From: an uncultured Bacilli bacterium
GTDB lineage: Bacteria > Bacillota_I > Bacilli_A > RF39 > UBA660
Direction: 5' to 3'
Length of the DNA stretch: 34,394 nucleotides
NCBI GenBank assembly: GCA_944350305.1
Contig: CALVOO010000003.1
Coordinates: 1 to 34,394, forward strand
The translations under genes were made by a program, and so were the position numbers. Of the stretch, positions 23,986 through 34,394 are shown in pieces (the stretch's first letter is position 1; each line of letters opens with the position of its first letter). The notes beneath the pieces were generated by a model that worked only from the letters and a program-made list of their open reading frames with translations, searched no databases and was not told the origin of the DNA.

Positions 23986-24017
23986 AACTTACATATAAAT
24001 TCGTAAGTTATTTTTTT
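23986..24017 (+). terminator. Terminator closing the envelope-gene run
   Basis: AACTTAC (23986-23992) pairs with GTAAGTT (24003-24009), then ATTTTTTT. It separates the host-like genes from the accessory region. In the 186 nt between it and the next start I see only a TAAAAT -10 (24178-24183) and the AGGTGAT SD. Confidence 0.85.
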
Positions 24018-24203
24018 ATGGAGCGATTGGTTAAGTTATTTTCAACTTTTCCATCACATTTAGGAATTAATACTATTTGTATCAATTTCTATATACATCT
24101 TACCATAATTTTATTTAAATACAAATACTTTTTATTTAAATTTTTATTAATTATGCTAAATTGGTCGAAATATATGATAAAATGGTATTGTAGGTGATAA
24201 TAG

Positions 24204-27200
24204 ATGGATTATAAATATCAAAGAAGACAAATATTTGGAAAAAGATTAAAAGTTCCAAGACATATTTTAAATAAAGTATATAATTGTACTCTTTCTTTTA
24301 ATGAATATATTGAGTATCAATTAGATGATAAGATTCCAACTTCATGTATTGCAGAATCAGATAGAAAAATAGTTGAAAAATTTGGTATAGATAAATGCAA
24401 AGAATTAGACTGGGAATTAATAAATAAACGAGTATATTATAATTACGATATTGATTTTAGAAATATACTAATGTCTATTGATTCACAATCTGAGGATATT
24501 AATAGTGCTTTGTATGAATTAGTGAAAGATAAAATAAGACCAATTGATTATTCTCCTAGAATGCGAGAAGTTTATTCTGATAGATTGTTTGATGTTTCAC
24601 AAAATAATGATGAAAATCTAAGATACATAATAAACGCATTTAATAGGGGTGAAGTTGGTTTAAAGGAAATAATATATAATTGGGAGTTGTTTAAGGACAA
24701 AGATTTGAGTTATTGTTTATTAAAAGATTCTGCAAACGAAAATCATATTACAGACACCATGTTAAAAGAATTTATGTTTAATTATGGTGATTTAGCATCT
24801 TTGATAGTAGAAAATAATGATATTTATACATTTATTGTTGATATATCAATCCTTAACTCAGGAGAAGAAAAACATGATTTCGTTAAGCGATTTACAGATG
24901 ATATATTAAGTAATACTTATAGAAAGTATGGAGATTCTAGACCAACTATTAAACTAACAGATGAGCAATATAAAGAAATTTTCAAGTATTCATCAATGGG
25001 AAATTATTTAAAGGTGTTTAATAAACAGAATGCTACACCTATAATTGAAGAATTAAAATCATTACCTCAAGACTATATTTTTAATATGTCTATTCCGTTT
25101 ACTGAATTATTAAATTATGATGTTTTACTTTTCATTGGAACTTATGGTTTGAAAAATATTGTTGATTTTGATAATGAATGTGGGCATTTTTTTACTAAAA
25201 ATAATTGCGAAATGTTGAAATTGATGAATGATATGTATTTACATTATGCGGCTAATGAACGTGATCCTAACAAAACTATTTATACTAAGAAAAGTATAGA
25301 TGAAAATGGAAATTATGTTGATAAACCATATACTAAAGATGAATTCTATGAAGCAATGAGAAGAATGATAATTTTTGGTCCAAGTAATGGGAATTATGCA
25401 GATAAAGCTCCTGATTATAGAGAAATGACAGGAGAATTTAGAGTTAGAAATGCAGAATTATTTATTTCAGAACAAGCCCCTGAAGAGTTACAAAAACTTT
25501 TTTACACGAAATCAATTACTCCTCAATTATTATTGGAACATCCAGAATATGTTCAATATTTAAACGGAAAAGATTTAAGTTCATGTTTTAAAAATATAAA
25601 AATACAAGTTGAAGGTAGCAATGCATTGTATGTCTATGAAAATATTTATAAATTTCTTAGTGGCAAAACAGATTTTAATGGCGTTATGAATTTTATTACA
25701 GAATATAGTGATGTTTTAGATATTGTTTTTGATAGAAGAATGTCTGATTATTATAAATATGAAATAAAGTTTTCAATTAATGATGATATAGACCAAATTC
25801 AAAATAGAATTCAGGAAACTTTAAGAAAACTCATTATTGAAAAAAGATTGACGTATCCTACACATATTCCTAAGAATTTTATCAAAAAATATCCATCTAT
25901 ATTTTTAGATAAAAATGCGCCACAAGAATTGCAAGAAGTTTTTTATAATAGAACAATATCATCTGAGTTTATTTTATCAAACCCTTCTTATAGAGAATAT
26001 TTGAAAAGTGTTGATTTGGAAGTTTTGTTTAAATATATGCCTGTAAATGTTATAAATGAAGAACTTAGATATGGACAAGTTAATTTAGTTAGTGGTATTA
26101 AACAAGTGTTTGGTTCAGATTATGCTTTTGATGTTATGCTTTTATATGGAAAATACATTGAAAAAGTTTTTGAAGATAATAAATTGCAAAATTTTAAGTT
26201 TAATCCAAATTTTTCAAAAGATGATTTACTAGATGAACTAGATAAAACAATTTTACAAAATATTATCTATGGAAATATGAAATATGATGAAAATATTCCT
26301 AGCCATTTTAAAAATAACCACCCAACATTATTTTTAGATGCAAATGCACCACAAGAATTGCAAGAAGTTTTTTATAATAGAACAATATCATCTGAGTTTA
26401 TTTTATCAAACCCTTCTTATAGAGAATATTTGAAAAGTGTTGATTTGGAAGTTTTGTTTAAATATATGCCTGTAAATGTTATAAATGAAGAACTTAGATA
26501 TGGACAAGTTAATTTAGTTAGTGGTATTAAACAAGTGTTTGGTTCAGATGATGCTTTTGATGTTATGCTTTTATATGGAAAATACATTGAAAATGTTTTT
26601 GAAGATAATAGATTGCAAAATTTTAAGTTTAATCCAAATTTTTCAAAAGATGATTTACTAGATGAACTAGATAAAACAATTTTAGAAAATATTATCTATG
26701 GAAATATGAAATATGATGAAAATATTCCTAGCCATTTTAAAAATAACCACCCAACATTATTCTTAGATGCAAATGCACCACAAGAAATTAAGGATAAGTT
26801 TTATAATAGAAAACTTACATTAAAGGACTTTAATGATAATACTGAATTATTAAATATATTTGAAAATACAAATATAGCATGTGCTTTTTCGGAAAAAATG
26901 TCTTGGATTATTCCACTATTTAATGATTCTGAAAATTTTAAAACTGCAAATTATAATCGTCTGAAAGTTATAACAGCATATTCTAAAATACAAGATGTTG
27001 AATTTCAAATAGCATTTAAAGAATATGTTATGGGATTTGGAACTAATATTGATGTAGAAAAAATTGAATATGTTTCAGAAGTATTATCGAGACTATCATT
27101 ATCAAATTCAAGTGAAATATTTACATTTAGAAAAGAACTTGCTACACAAATATTAAAATCAAAAGATCCTTTGGAAAATTTAGTCAAAATCGAAGATGTA

Positions 27201-29221
27201 TTCATAAGAAATAATATTCCTATAGTTGGAAAAATATATTCTTGTTTTGAAATATTACATCCTGATTTTCAAGGGTTCAATTTTGAAAGTTCAATGATAT
27301 CACCAGTATTAAAAAAATCATCAACAACAAGTAAAAAAGTAATAGTATTTTCAGATTTAATTAAATGTTCATTTGGATCTAATAATAGATCTGTTAATGC
27401 TTATTTAAAAAATATAGAATTTGGTTCTAATTTATATGAGAGTATAAAATATGGTCAAATCCAATTTGATTCACTTGGAGAAGCTGAAATGAAAGAGTTA
27501 ACTACTTTCTGTAGTCATTTAGCAACATTATATAATAATACAATGAAAGCTAAAAAAGGAAATGAAACTTTTGTATCAACTGGATACGTTTTAACAGATA
27601 TTTTGGAACTTTCAAAAAAATTATCTCCGGATGGTTCACTGGATTATAATTTGGCTGATAGAGTTATTAGAATGTTTTGTGGATTTACTGGAATTGATAC
27701 ATTAGAACAAGCTAAAGATTATATTGAAGGAAAAGTTAAAACAGCTGATTCAAGAAATAGAGATGCTTCTAATTCTGATATGATATTAGAACAAGGAGAT
27801 TTTGTAAAAGGAATTGGTGATATTACATATCTTAGAAACATTTTACAAAATGGTAGTGTTTCAAAAGAGTATTTAGGTTCGAGTGCAGGTAGTGATTTTA
27901 CTCCACTTGATACTGATATATCGATGATAATGAGTTCAGATGGAACAATAAGCGAAAAAATGAATGCAACTGATGCTTCAAGTTATGGTCCTATATGGTT
28001 TGTACTTAAAAATGATGATAGATTTATGATTACTAGAACTAGTAGTGAAACATTAGAAGCAAAACGCGATATGTCTAAAATGGAAGTATTTTATACAGGC
28101 GTTTTAGGACAAGGACATTATGGAATTAGAACAGGTTTTGCTTCAAGTGAAATAAATTATATTGTTATGGAAAACTATGATTCAAAAGTTGGGTTAGAGA
28201 TTGCAATGAATGGCTTTTATATTCCTGTAGCTAATAAGGAAGGTAAAATTGTATTTACTCCAAAAGACTACGATCAATTAAGAGAAAAAATGAGTGGGTT
28301 ATCATACTATGGAGAAGATAGATATACTTTCTCTGAAAATCTAATTACAGAAGAAACAGAATATTTTGCCCAACAAATAGAACAAAGTAATTTTGAAGTT
28401 CAGACCAAAAGAGAAAAAATAAATAGTATTATTAAAAAATCACTTGAAGAATTAGGGTTACATCTAAAAACAAATATTGATGGAGATTTAACTGAGGGAT
28501 TTGTCGAATTAATTGATACAGGTTCTACAGGAAGAGGAACAAATAAACCTGGTGATGGCGATTTTGATTTTATGATGAGATTAGATAAAACTATATTGTC
28601 AAATCCTACAAGATTAAATGAATTAAAACAAACTATATTAAGAAATTTAGGTAGAGAAAATTCTTCTGAATTAACTGGAACTGGAGACTTTAGATTAAAG
28701 AGTGTTCCAATAGATACTGATATGAGCGTAGATATTGATATTACATTTACTGAAAAAACAGATAAAGTATCATATTCTACTGATATGGCATTACAAGATA
28801 GACTTGCTACTATTCAAAGAAATGAACCTGAAAAGTATAAATATGTTGTTTCAAATATATTACTAGCAAAACAAGTTCTTAAAAAAGCTGAAGCATATAA
28901 ACCTAATCGTGGAGAAATACCTCAAGGTGGTTTAGGTGGCGTTGGAATTGAAAATTGGATTCTTCAAAATGGTGGTTCATTTATTGATGCTGCTAAAAGT
29001 TTTGTTGAGGCAGCTGATGGAAAAAGTTTTTCGGAATTCCAATCAACTTATCAAATATGGGATTTTGGCGATAATCATTTAGCCGAAAGAAGAGGACTAT
29101 ATGCACATGATAATTTTGTTACAAATAACATGAGTGAGGCAGGATATCAAAAGATGGTATATGCTTTAAAAGAGTATTTAAAATCTATGGAAATTACACA
29201 AGTAGATACTGAAACTATAAA

Positions 29222-29228
<7 letters not shown>
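24204..29228 (+). CDS. 1674-aa protein: repeat modules + C-terminal nucleotidyltransferase
   Basis: The largest gene here. The C-terminal quarter is a polymerase-beta-fold nucleotidyltransferase. GS (1440-1441), eleven residues, then D1453-F-D1455 fit the G[GS]-x9-13-DxD signature, and VDIDITF supplies a third Asp (D1510 or D1512). Downstream, GGLGGVGIENWILQNGGSF (about 1575-1593) resembles the substrate domain of archaeal CCA-adding or OAS-like enzymes. So it may transfer NMP to RNA, protein or a small molecule; the substrate is unknown. Residues about 1190-1425 are a separate conserved-looking block (LRNILQNGSVSKEYLG, FTPKDYDQLREKMSG), unassigned. Residues 426-900 hold four 143-147-residue modules, each opening with a 'NAPQELQEVFYNR' motif. 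The N-terminus is unassigned. Codons are more A-ending than in the neighbours (aca, tca, gga, cca), which suggests transfer. SD AGGTGAT. Confidence 0.85.
25920..26777 (+). repeat. Tandem duplication, 2 x 429 bp, in frame
   Basis: Two adjacent 429-bp copies (25920-26348 and 26349-26777; protein residues 573-715 and 716-858). By eye they differ at only four or five bases; four change amino acids (Y/D, K/N, K/R, Q/E). Diverged copies of the same module lie before (from residue 426) and after (from 859). The period is a multiple of three, so the frame is kept. Confidence 0.95.
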
Positions 29229-30119
<891 letters not shown>

Positions 30120-30148
30120 TAATCAATCACTCCTTTTTACTAAAAAAT

Positions 30149-30192
30149 AGGAGACAATAGTATTTAATAAAGTCTAAATACTACTGACTCCT
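30149..30192 (-). terminator. Attenuator-like hairpin before the recombinase gene
   Basis: Seventeen-base arms (30149-30165 and 30176-30192) pair at 15 positions around a 10-nt loop. On the minus strand the hairpin is followed by ATTTTTTA, so it reads as a terminator. It lies between the leader ORF and the recombinase SD, and the leader ORF runs through it. Confidence 0.75.
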
Positions 30193-30241
30193 CAATAAAT
30201 TCAATATTATAAATTTTGGGTAAATTGTGTTTATATTTCAT
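30164..30241 (-). CDS. 25-aa leader peptide upstream of the recombinase
   Basis: ATG at 30239-30241 with SD AGAGAGG about 9 nt upstream; the peptide starts MKYKHNLPKIYNIEF and ends VVFRLY, with TAA in the hairpin (30164-30166). An in-frame ATG at 30277 would give 37 aa but has no SD and lies at the predicted transcript start. The ORF crosses the whole 5' arm and loop of the terminator hairpin, so translating ribosomes would affect its folding. That is a typical attenuation layout, though the signal sensed is unknown. Confidence 0.55.
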   Translation of the reverse strand: MKYKHNLPKIYNIEFIEESVVFRLY

Positions 30242-30286
30242 AGATGTACCTCTCTTTCTAGAAAGTACCTCTTTCATTGGTTATTT

Positions 30287-30314
30287 ATAATATCACTTTT
30301 TTATGATTTGTCAA
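30287..30314 (-). promoter_or_regulatory. Promoter of leader-recombinase transcript
   Basis: On the minus strand, TTGACA (30309-30314), 16 bp, TATTAT (30287-30292). It starts the unit of leader ORF, hairpin and recombinase remnant. Just downstream lie two GTACCTCT repeats (30246-30253, 30265-30272) and the palindrome CTTTCTAGAAAG (30254-30265). Confidence 0.7.
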
Positions 30315-30343
30315 TTTCCTGATTAGGGAATAGTAGTATTAGT

Positions 30344-30677
30344 GAAGTTGATATTTAAATAACTATTTAATCTTTTTTATATAATCTTCTAAATCTTTTA
30401 TCTCAATAGAGTTTGATAGATTATTTATATATAATATTTTAGAATAATTAAATACTGGAAAAGTTATTCCTTTAATAATAACTCTATGTGGTTCAATATA
30501 AGATAGATTAGTATGTTCTATATTTCTGATATTTCCATTAATTATTTTAGGTTTAGTATTACAAAAATCACATATAAATTCAATTTTCTTTTTTAATTCA
30601 TAATCAAACTCTAACGGTTTACTAACAATATTAATCATAAAATCTGTCCTTTCTTAACACAAAAAAATATCAACTTC
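30344..30677. repeat. 13-bp inverted repeats flanking the 91-aa gene
   Basis: GAAGTTGATATTT at 30344-30356 is repeated inverted as AAATATCAACTTC at 30665-30677. They bracket the orphan gene. The right copy is also part of a terminator hairpin. Chance is possible in sequence this AT-rich. Confidence 0.4.
30363..30638 (-). CDS. 91-aa orphan protein with one CxxC
   Basis: Not recognised. It starts at the ATG preceded by AAAGGA (AAGAAAGGACAGATTTTATG context), a good SD, so it is likely expressed. The sequence is mixed alpha/beta with FICDFCNTKPKI (C23-x-x-C26), which could be half of a metal-binding site or a redox pair; no second pair is present. It lies between the recombinase leader promoter and tRNA-Cys, flanked by 13-bp inverted repeats, which suggests a passenger of the mobile element. 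No function assigned. Confidence 0.55.
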   Translation of the reverse strand: MINIVSKPLEFDYELKKKIEFICDFCNTKPKIINGNIRNIEHTNLSYIEPHRVIIKGITFPVFNYSKILYINNLSNSIEIKDLEDYIKKIK

Positions 30678-30696
30678 ATTTAGAAATTGATATTTT
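30661..30696 (-). terminator. Terminator downstream of tRNA-Cys
   Basis: TTGATATTTT (30687-30696) pairs with AAAATATCAA (30664-30673). On the minus strand it is followed by a T-run (A-run 30661-30667). It separates the tRNA transcript from the 91-aa gene. Confidence 0.65.
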
Positions 30697-30738
30697 CTAT
30701 ATTAAGTTCAAACATAAAAGTTCGAACAGGTTTCCCAA

Positions 30739-30813
30739 TGGAGGATCCGGCCGGAGTCGAACCGGCGATCGGGGAGTTGCAGTCCCATGCCTTAGCCTCT
30801 TGGCTACGGATCC
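30739..30813 (-). tRNA. tRNA-Cys (anticodon GCA)
   Basis: A 75-nt cloverleaf on the minus strand. The acceptor GGATCCG pairs with CGGATCC, the discriminator is T (U73, the cysteine identity base) and CCA is encoded (30739-30741). The anticodon loop CTGCAAC gives GCA, and the T-arm is GCCGG-TTCGACT-CCGGC. It forms the right border of the accessory region. Confidence 0.97.
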
Positions 30814-30823
30814 ATTTATATAT

Positions 30824-30852
30824 ATTTTAAAATATGTGATTTTCTATGTCAA
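30824..30852 (-). promoter_or_regulatory. Promoter of tRNA-Cys
   Basis: On the minus strand, perfect TTGACA (30847-30852), 17 bp, TAAAAT (30824-30829), 10 nt before the tRNA 5' end. Confidence 0.85.
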
Positions 30853-30931
30853 GTTTTATATTAATAAGATATGCGTAAATGCCGGTTTAATTAACTAGTT
30901 TTTTGTGTTAAAATGTAATAGGTGATAGTAA

Positions 30932-32383
30932 TTGAAAAAGTTTTGTTGTAATTTATGTGGATATATTTATGAATGTGAGGAATTACCTCTAGATTTTGTT
31001 TGTCCAGTTTGTGGTGTTGATTATTCTAATTTTAATATATACATGGAGAATAAGGTAGATAAAAAAGTAAAAATTAGTGTGAATAACCCTTCTATTTATA
31101 GGGTTAATGAAAAATGTATAAATTGTGGTCAGTGTAAAGATACTTGTGAAAATAAGGTCGGTATTAAATATGACTTTGATAAATCGCAAGAAGTAATATG
31201 TATAAATTGTGGTCAGTGTATTTTAGGTTGTCCGGCTGGGGCTCTAGTGCCAAAGTATAATTATAAAGAAGTTGATTCTATTATTAATAATAACGAAAAG
31301 ACTGTAATTGCGATTACTGCGCCTGCTGTTAGAGTTAGTTTGGGTGAAGAGTTTGGCTTAGATTCAGGTGCTTTTGTTGAAGGTAAAATGGTGAGTTCTC
31401 TTAAGATGTTGGGTTTTGATTATGTATTTGATGTTACATTTGGCGCTGATATGACAATAATGGAAGAGGTAAGTGAATTAATAGAACGTGTTAATAATAA
31501 TGGTAAGTTACCTATTTTTACTAGTTGCTGCCCTTCTTGGGTAAAATATGCGGAAATTTTTCATCCTGAATTGGTTTCTAATTTGTCCACTACTAAAAGT
31601 CCAATTGCTATTCATAGTATGCTGATAAAAAAATATTTTTCTAAATTGAAAGGCATTGATGAAAATGATATTGTGATTGTTGCTATTACACCTTGTACTG
31701 CAAAGAAAATGGAGGCTTCTAGAGAAGAACTTTATGGCACAGATTTTGTTTTGACTACTAGTGAATTGGCAATTTATATTAGAGAAAAAGATATTGATTT
31801 TAATAACTTGGTTGATTCTAAGTTTGACGAATTTATGGGCAAAGGTTCTGGCGGTGGTGTTATTTTTGGCAACAGTGGTGGAGTAATGGAATCTGCTGTT
31901 AGAACTTTAAATTATTTTGTGACTGGTGAAAAGATTAGTAATGAAAAATTGGAAAATTTGAAACAATTACATGGGCAAGAGGATTTTAAAGAAACTTCTA
32001 TTGAAATAGGAAATAAGATTTATAATTTGGCAGTAGTTTGTAGTATGCCTGCTTTGGAAAATTTTTTGATAAATATGAAACATTCTTCTAAACAATATCA
32101 TTTTGTTGAAGTTATGAATTGTCCTGGTGGTTGTATTGGCGGTGGCGGACAGCCTTTAAAGTCTATTGCTAAGTTGCATGAGATTAGAAATAAAAGAATT
32201 GAATCTTTATATAATGATGACGCTAGTTTGAATGTTAAAAGTAGTTTTGAAAATCCGGATGTTAAAAAAGTTTACAGTGAATATTTAGATTGGCCTTTAA
32301 GTGAGAAATCTGAGGAACTTTTACATACAAGATATTTTGATAAAAGTAATTTGTTGAATAAAGAAATTATTAATGTTAAATAG
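30932..32383 (+). CDS. hydA: [FeFe]-hydrogenase with rubredoxin and ferredoxin domains
   Basis: 483 aa, initiated at TTG after GGTGAT. Domain order: rubredoxin-like C6-x2-C9 and C24-x2-C27 (1-40); two [4Fe-4S] ferredoxin motifs CINCGQC (62-72 and 90-100); H-cluster catalytic domain from about 125. The H-cluster motifs are TSCCPSW (C199 proton-transfer, C200 ligand), TPCTAKKME (C255; the usual Met before Pro is Thr) and CPGGCIGGGGQP (C397, C401). All four cluster cysteines are present. It evolves or oxidises H2 with electrons passed through its own Fe centres, so it suits an anaerobic fermenter; maturases HydEFG are not in the window. The rubredoxin head is unusual and may take electrons from, or give them to, a peroxide/oxygen-detoxifying partner. 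A 22-bp repeat (31115-31136, 31199-31220) encodes the CINCGQC motifs. Confidence 0.94.
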   Translation: MKKFCCNLCGYIYECEELPLDFVCPVCGVDYSNFNIYMENKVDKKVKISVNNPSIYRVNEKCINCGQCKDTCENKVGIKYDFDKSQEVICINCGQCILGCPAGALVPKYNYKEVDSIINNNEKTVIAITAPAVRVSLGEEFGLDSGAFVEGKMVSSLKMLGFDYVFDVTFGADMTIMEEVSELIERVNNNGKLPIFTSCCPSWVKYAEIFHPELVSNLSTTKSPIAIHSMLIKKYFSKLKGIDENDIVIVAITPCTAKKMEASREELYGTDFVLTTSELAIYIREKDIDFNNLVDSKFDEFMGKGSGGGVIFGNSGGVMESAVRTLNYFVTGEKISNEKLENLKQLHGQEDFKETSIEIGNKIYNLAVVCSMPALENFLINMKHSSKQYHFVEVMNCPGGCIGGGGQPLKSIAKLHEIRNKRIESLYNDDASLNVKSSFENPDVKKVYSEYLDWPLSEKSEELLHTRYFDKSNLLNKEIINVK

Positions 32384-32412
32384 ACTAAGTCATATATTTA
32401 AATGGAGGAATT

Positions 32413-34394
32413 ATGTTAGAACTAAAAAATATAAGTAAAGTTTATGTAACCGATGCTTTTAAGCAAAATGCACTTGATGGAGTGAATATTATGTTTAGAA
32501 AAAGTGAGTTTGTTAGTATATTAGGCCCAAGTGGCAGTGGAAAAACAACTCTCTTAAATATAATTGGCGGATTGGATAAGTATACAAATGGCGATCTTTT
32601 AATTGATGGTATAAGTACTAAGAAATATAATGATAGGGATTGGGATACTTATAGAAATCATAGAATTGGTTTTGTTTTCCAAAATTATAATTTAATTGCG
32701 CATCAAAGTATTTTATCTAATGTTGAGCTTGCACTTACTCTATCTGGGGTGGATAAAAAGTCTAGGAGAAAAAAAGCGATTGAAGTATTAAATAAGGTTG
32801 GTTTAAAAGATCATATTTATAAAAAACCTAACCAGTTGAGTGGTGGACAAATGCAAAGAGTTGCAATAGCTCGCGCTCTTATCAATGATCCTGATATATT
32901 ACTTGCTGATGAACCTACGGGTGCTTTGGATACTAAAACTAGTAAACAAATAATGGATATTTTAAAGGATATTTCTAATGATAGGCTAATAATTATGGTA
33001 ACTCATAATTCTGAACTTGCTATGGAATATTCTACTAGAATTATAAACTTATTGGATGGTAAAATTACTAATGACTCCAATGCATATAATTTTAGCAAAG
33101 AAAAAGTATCTTCTAATATTAATCGTAAGACTTTTATGTCATTTTTAACTGCTTTAAGTTTAAGTATGAATAATCTTATGACTAAAAAGGGAAGAACTAC
33201 TTTAACTGCATTTGCTGGATCTATCGGCATTATTGGTATTGCTTTAATATTGTCGCTTTCTAATGGTGTTCAAGAATATATAAATGGTGTTGAAGAAGAA
33301 ACTCTTGCAAGCTATCCGATTACAATTCAAGAAGAAACTATTGAGCTAGCCGATTTCATGTTAACTTTAAAAAATAATAATAAAATTAATGATTATGATG
33401 AAAATAAAATATACTCAAATAATATTATGACTAATATGATGAGTACTATGTCTGCTAAGGTTCAAAGTAATAATTTGGAAGAATTTAAAAATTATATTGA
33501 AAATGGTGAATCAAGTTTGTTTGATTATTCGTCAGCAATTAGTTATTCCTATAATTTAGATTTGCAAATTTTTAAAGATGAAACAGAAAATATAGTTCAA
33601 GTTAATCCAAATGATGTTCTTGATAAAATTGGTATGGGAAATATGAATATGATGTATATGTCAACAAGTGTATTTGCAGAGTTGTTTGATAATGCTGAGA
33701 TGAATAATGAAATGTATGAGGTTGTTTCTGGTAGATGGCCTCAAAAATATAATGAAGTTGTTCTGCTTGTTGATGAAAATAACCAAATTATGGATTACAC
33801 CCTTTATGCTTTGGGTTTAAAAGATAGTTCTGAACTTAGTGATATGTATGATAAGATTTTGAAAGGTGAAGAATTTGAGGTTAATAATGACATTTATAAT
33901 GTCGATGATTTTATTGGGATGAAATTTAAATTCTTGTTAAATTCTGATTATTATGTTAAAGAAAATAATATTTGGATCAATAAAAGAAATAACGAAGAGT
34001 TTTTAAAAGATAAACTTAGCGATGCGGAAGAACTAATTATTACTGGCATTATAAAACCTTCTGAAGGTTCTTTAATAAATCAAACTTCTGGTGGAATTCT
34101 TTATTTAAAGGATTTAAAGGAATATGTTATTAATAAAATTAATGATTCTGAGATTGCTAAAGATCAAATTAATAATCCTGATATAAATGTTTTTACTGGA
34201 AAAGAATTTAATAATGATAAATTTGATATGAGTTCTTTGTCTTCTGAACAACTCGCTTATTTGCAAAGTTTATCACCTACTGAAATGGCCGAAGTTATTG
34301 AAAATTTTAAAAATCAGGCTGGGATTACTTATGAGGAGGTTCTTTCTCAAATTGGAATAATAGATTTAAGTAAACCTTCTGCTATTAATATTTA
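32413..34394 (+). CDS. ABC ATPase-permease fusion (MacB/BceAB-like), truncated at window edge
   Basis: 660 codons are open to the end of the window with no stop, so the gene is partial. ATG 32413 follows GGAGG (32404-32408), and the gene lies 29 nt after hydA. Residues 1-225 are an ABC ATPase: Walker [11 protein letters not shown]-loop [12 protein letters not shown], signature [16 protein letters not shown], Walker [14 protein letters not shown]-loop VTHN. A linker leads to a transmembrane helix (about 261-281, [19 protein letters not shown]), then a large extracytoplasmic domain (about 290-660) rich in Asn/Asp/Met. The remaining helices would be beyond the edge. It resembles FtsX/MacB-type exporters of antimicrobial peptides or lipoproteins; the substrate is unknown. 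Confidence 0.9.
   Translation, partial: MLELKNISKVYVTDAFKQNALDGVNIMFRKSEFVSILGPSGSGKTTLLNIIGGLDKYTNGDLLIDGISTKKYNDRDWDTYRNHRIGFVFQNYNLIAHQSILSNVELALTLSGVDKKSRRKKAIEVLNKVGLKDHIYKKPNQLSGGQMQRVAIARALINDPDILLADEPTGALDTKTSKQIMDILKDISNDRLIIMVTHNSELAMEYSTRIINLLDGKITNDSNAYNFSKEKVSSNINRKTFMSFLTALSLSMNNLMTKKGRTTLTAFAGSIGIIGIALILSLSNGVQEYINGVEEETLASYPITIQEETIELADFMLTLKNNNKINDYDENKIYSNNIMTNMMSTMSAKVQSNNLEEFKNYIENGESSLFDYSSAISYSYNLDLQIFKDETENIVQVNPNDVLDKIGMGNMNMMYMSTSVFAELFDNAEMNNEMYEVVSGRWPQKYNEVVLLVDENNQIMDYTLYALGLKDSSELSDMYDKILKGEEFEVNNDIYNVDDFIGMKFKFLLNSDYYVKENNIWINKRNNEEFLKDKLSDAEELIITGIIKPSEGSLINQTSGGILYLKDLKEYVINKINDSEIAKDQINNPDINVFTGKEFNNDKFDMSSLSSEQLAYLQSLSPTEMAEVIENFKNQAGITYEEVLSQIGIIDLSKPSAINI

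Noticed and set aside
30739-30813. tRNA-Cys as an attB/attL integration site for the recombinase element
   Set aside because: I found no second copy of the tRNA 3' end in the window, and serine recombinases rarely target tRNA genes; the border is only by position.
31115-31220. 22-bp direct repeat in hydA as a mobile or regulatory repeat
   Set aside because: It encodes the two CINCGQC ferredoxin motifs and is explained by the protein.

Overview
The window is very AT-rich, with long T- and A-runs. TGA is used as a genuine stop (for example at 3428-3430, 8113-8115 and 29226-29228), so the standard bacterial code applies and this is not a Mycoplasma-type recoded genome. The genes present are a CIRCE-controlled Hsp20, CotJ-type spore-coat proteins, a two-gene SufC/SufB-like Fe-S system, an [FeFe]-hydrogenase and many BceA/MacB-type ABC transporters. 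Together they point to an anaerobic, low-GC Firmicute, most likely an uncultured gut Bacilli lineage of the RF39/Izemoplasma/Erysipelotrichia type. That placement is inference, because no rRNA is present.

Layout. 1-2130: hsp20 with a CIRCE/SigA promoter, an XRE regulator and a Lys-rich membrane protein. 2297-4659: tRNA-Asn, then a single-module ClpB-type AAA+ ATPase coupled to glyA. 4798-6436: an ABC-2 ATPase/permease pair, followed by convergent tsaE. 7026-9820: a CotJA-CotJB fusion plus CotJC, then a SufC + short SufB pair. 9843-12249: a TetR regulator divergent from an acyl-CoA ligase. 12315-14205: tsaB and a RimI-TsaD fusion, so with tsaE three of the four bacterial t6A proteins are in the window. 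14251-19236: a secreted protein, a Ca2+-type P-ATPase and a convergent, unusual RNB-domain protein. 19342-23983: a run of membrane or secreted proteins (4-TM protein, anchored thioredoxin-like protein, anchored 371-aa protein, LysM protein, DUF4352-like membrane protein, DUF1003 protein).

24204-30700 looks like an accessory island. It holds a 1674-aa protein ending in a polymerase-beta-fold nucleotidyltransferase, with a recently duplicated 143-residue module. That gene abuts, tail to tail with one base between them, a decayed serine-recombinase gene that has a frameshift before the body of the protein and a foreign coiled-coil tail. Upstream of the recombinase are a promoter, a short leader peptide and a terminator hairpin, then a 91-aa orphan gene. 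The island ends beside tRNA-Cys, after which core genes resume: a TTG-start [FeFe]-hydrogenase and an ABC ATPase-permease fusion that runs off the window.

A general trait of this genome is very short mRNA leaders. For at least eight genes a TATAAT/TAAAAT -10 box sits so close to the start codon that the predicted transcript begins at the Shine-Dalgarno (usually GGTGA), about 10-14 nt before the start. Several -35 boxes are embedded in the previous gene's terminator. The best candidates for something undescribed are the giant nucleotidyltransferase protein with its duplicated module, the RNB protein with an altered catalytic loop, and the RimI-TsaD fusion with a shortened acetyltransferase.
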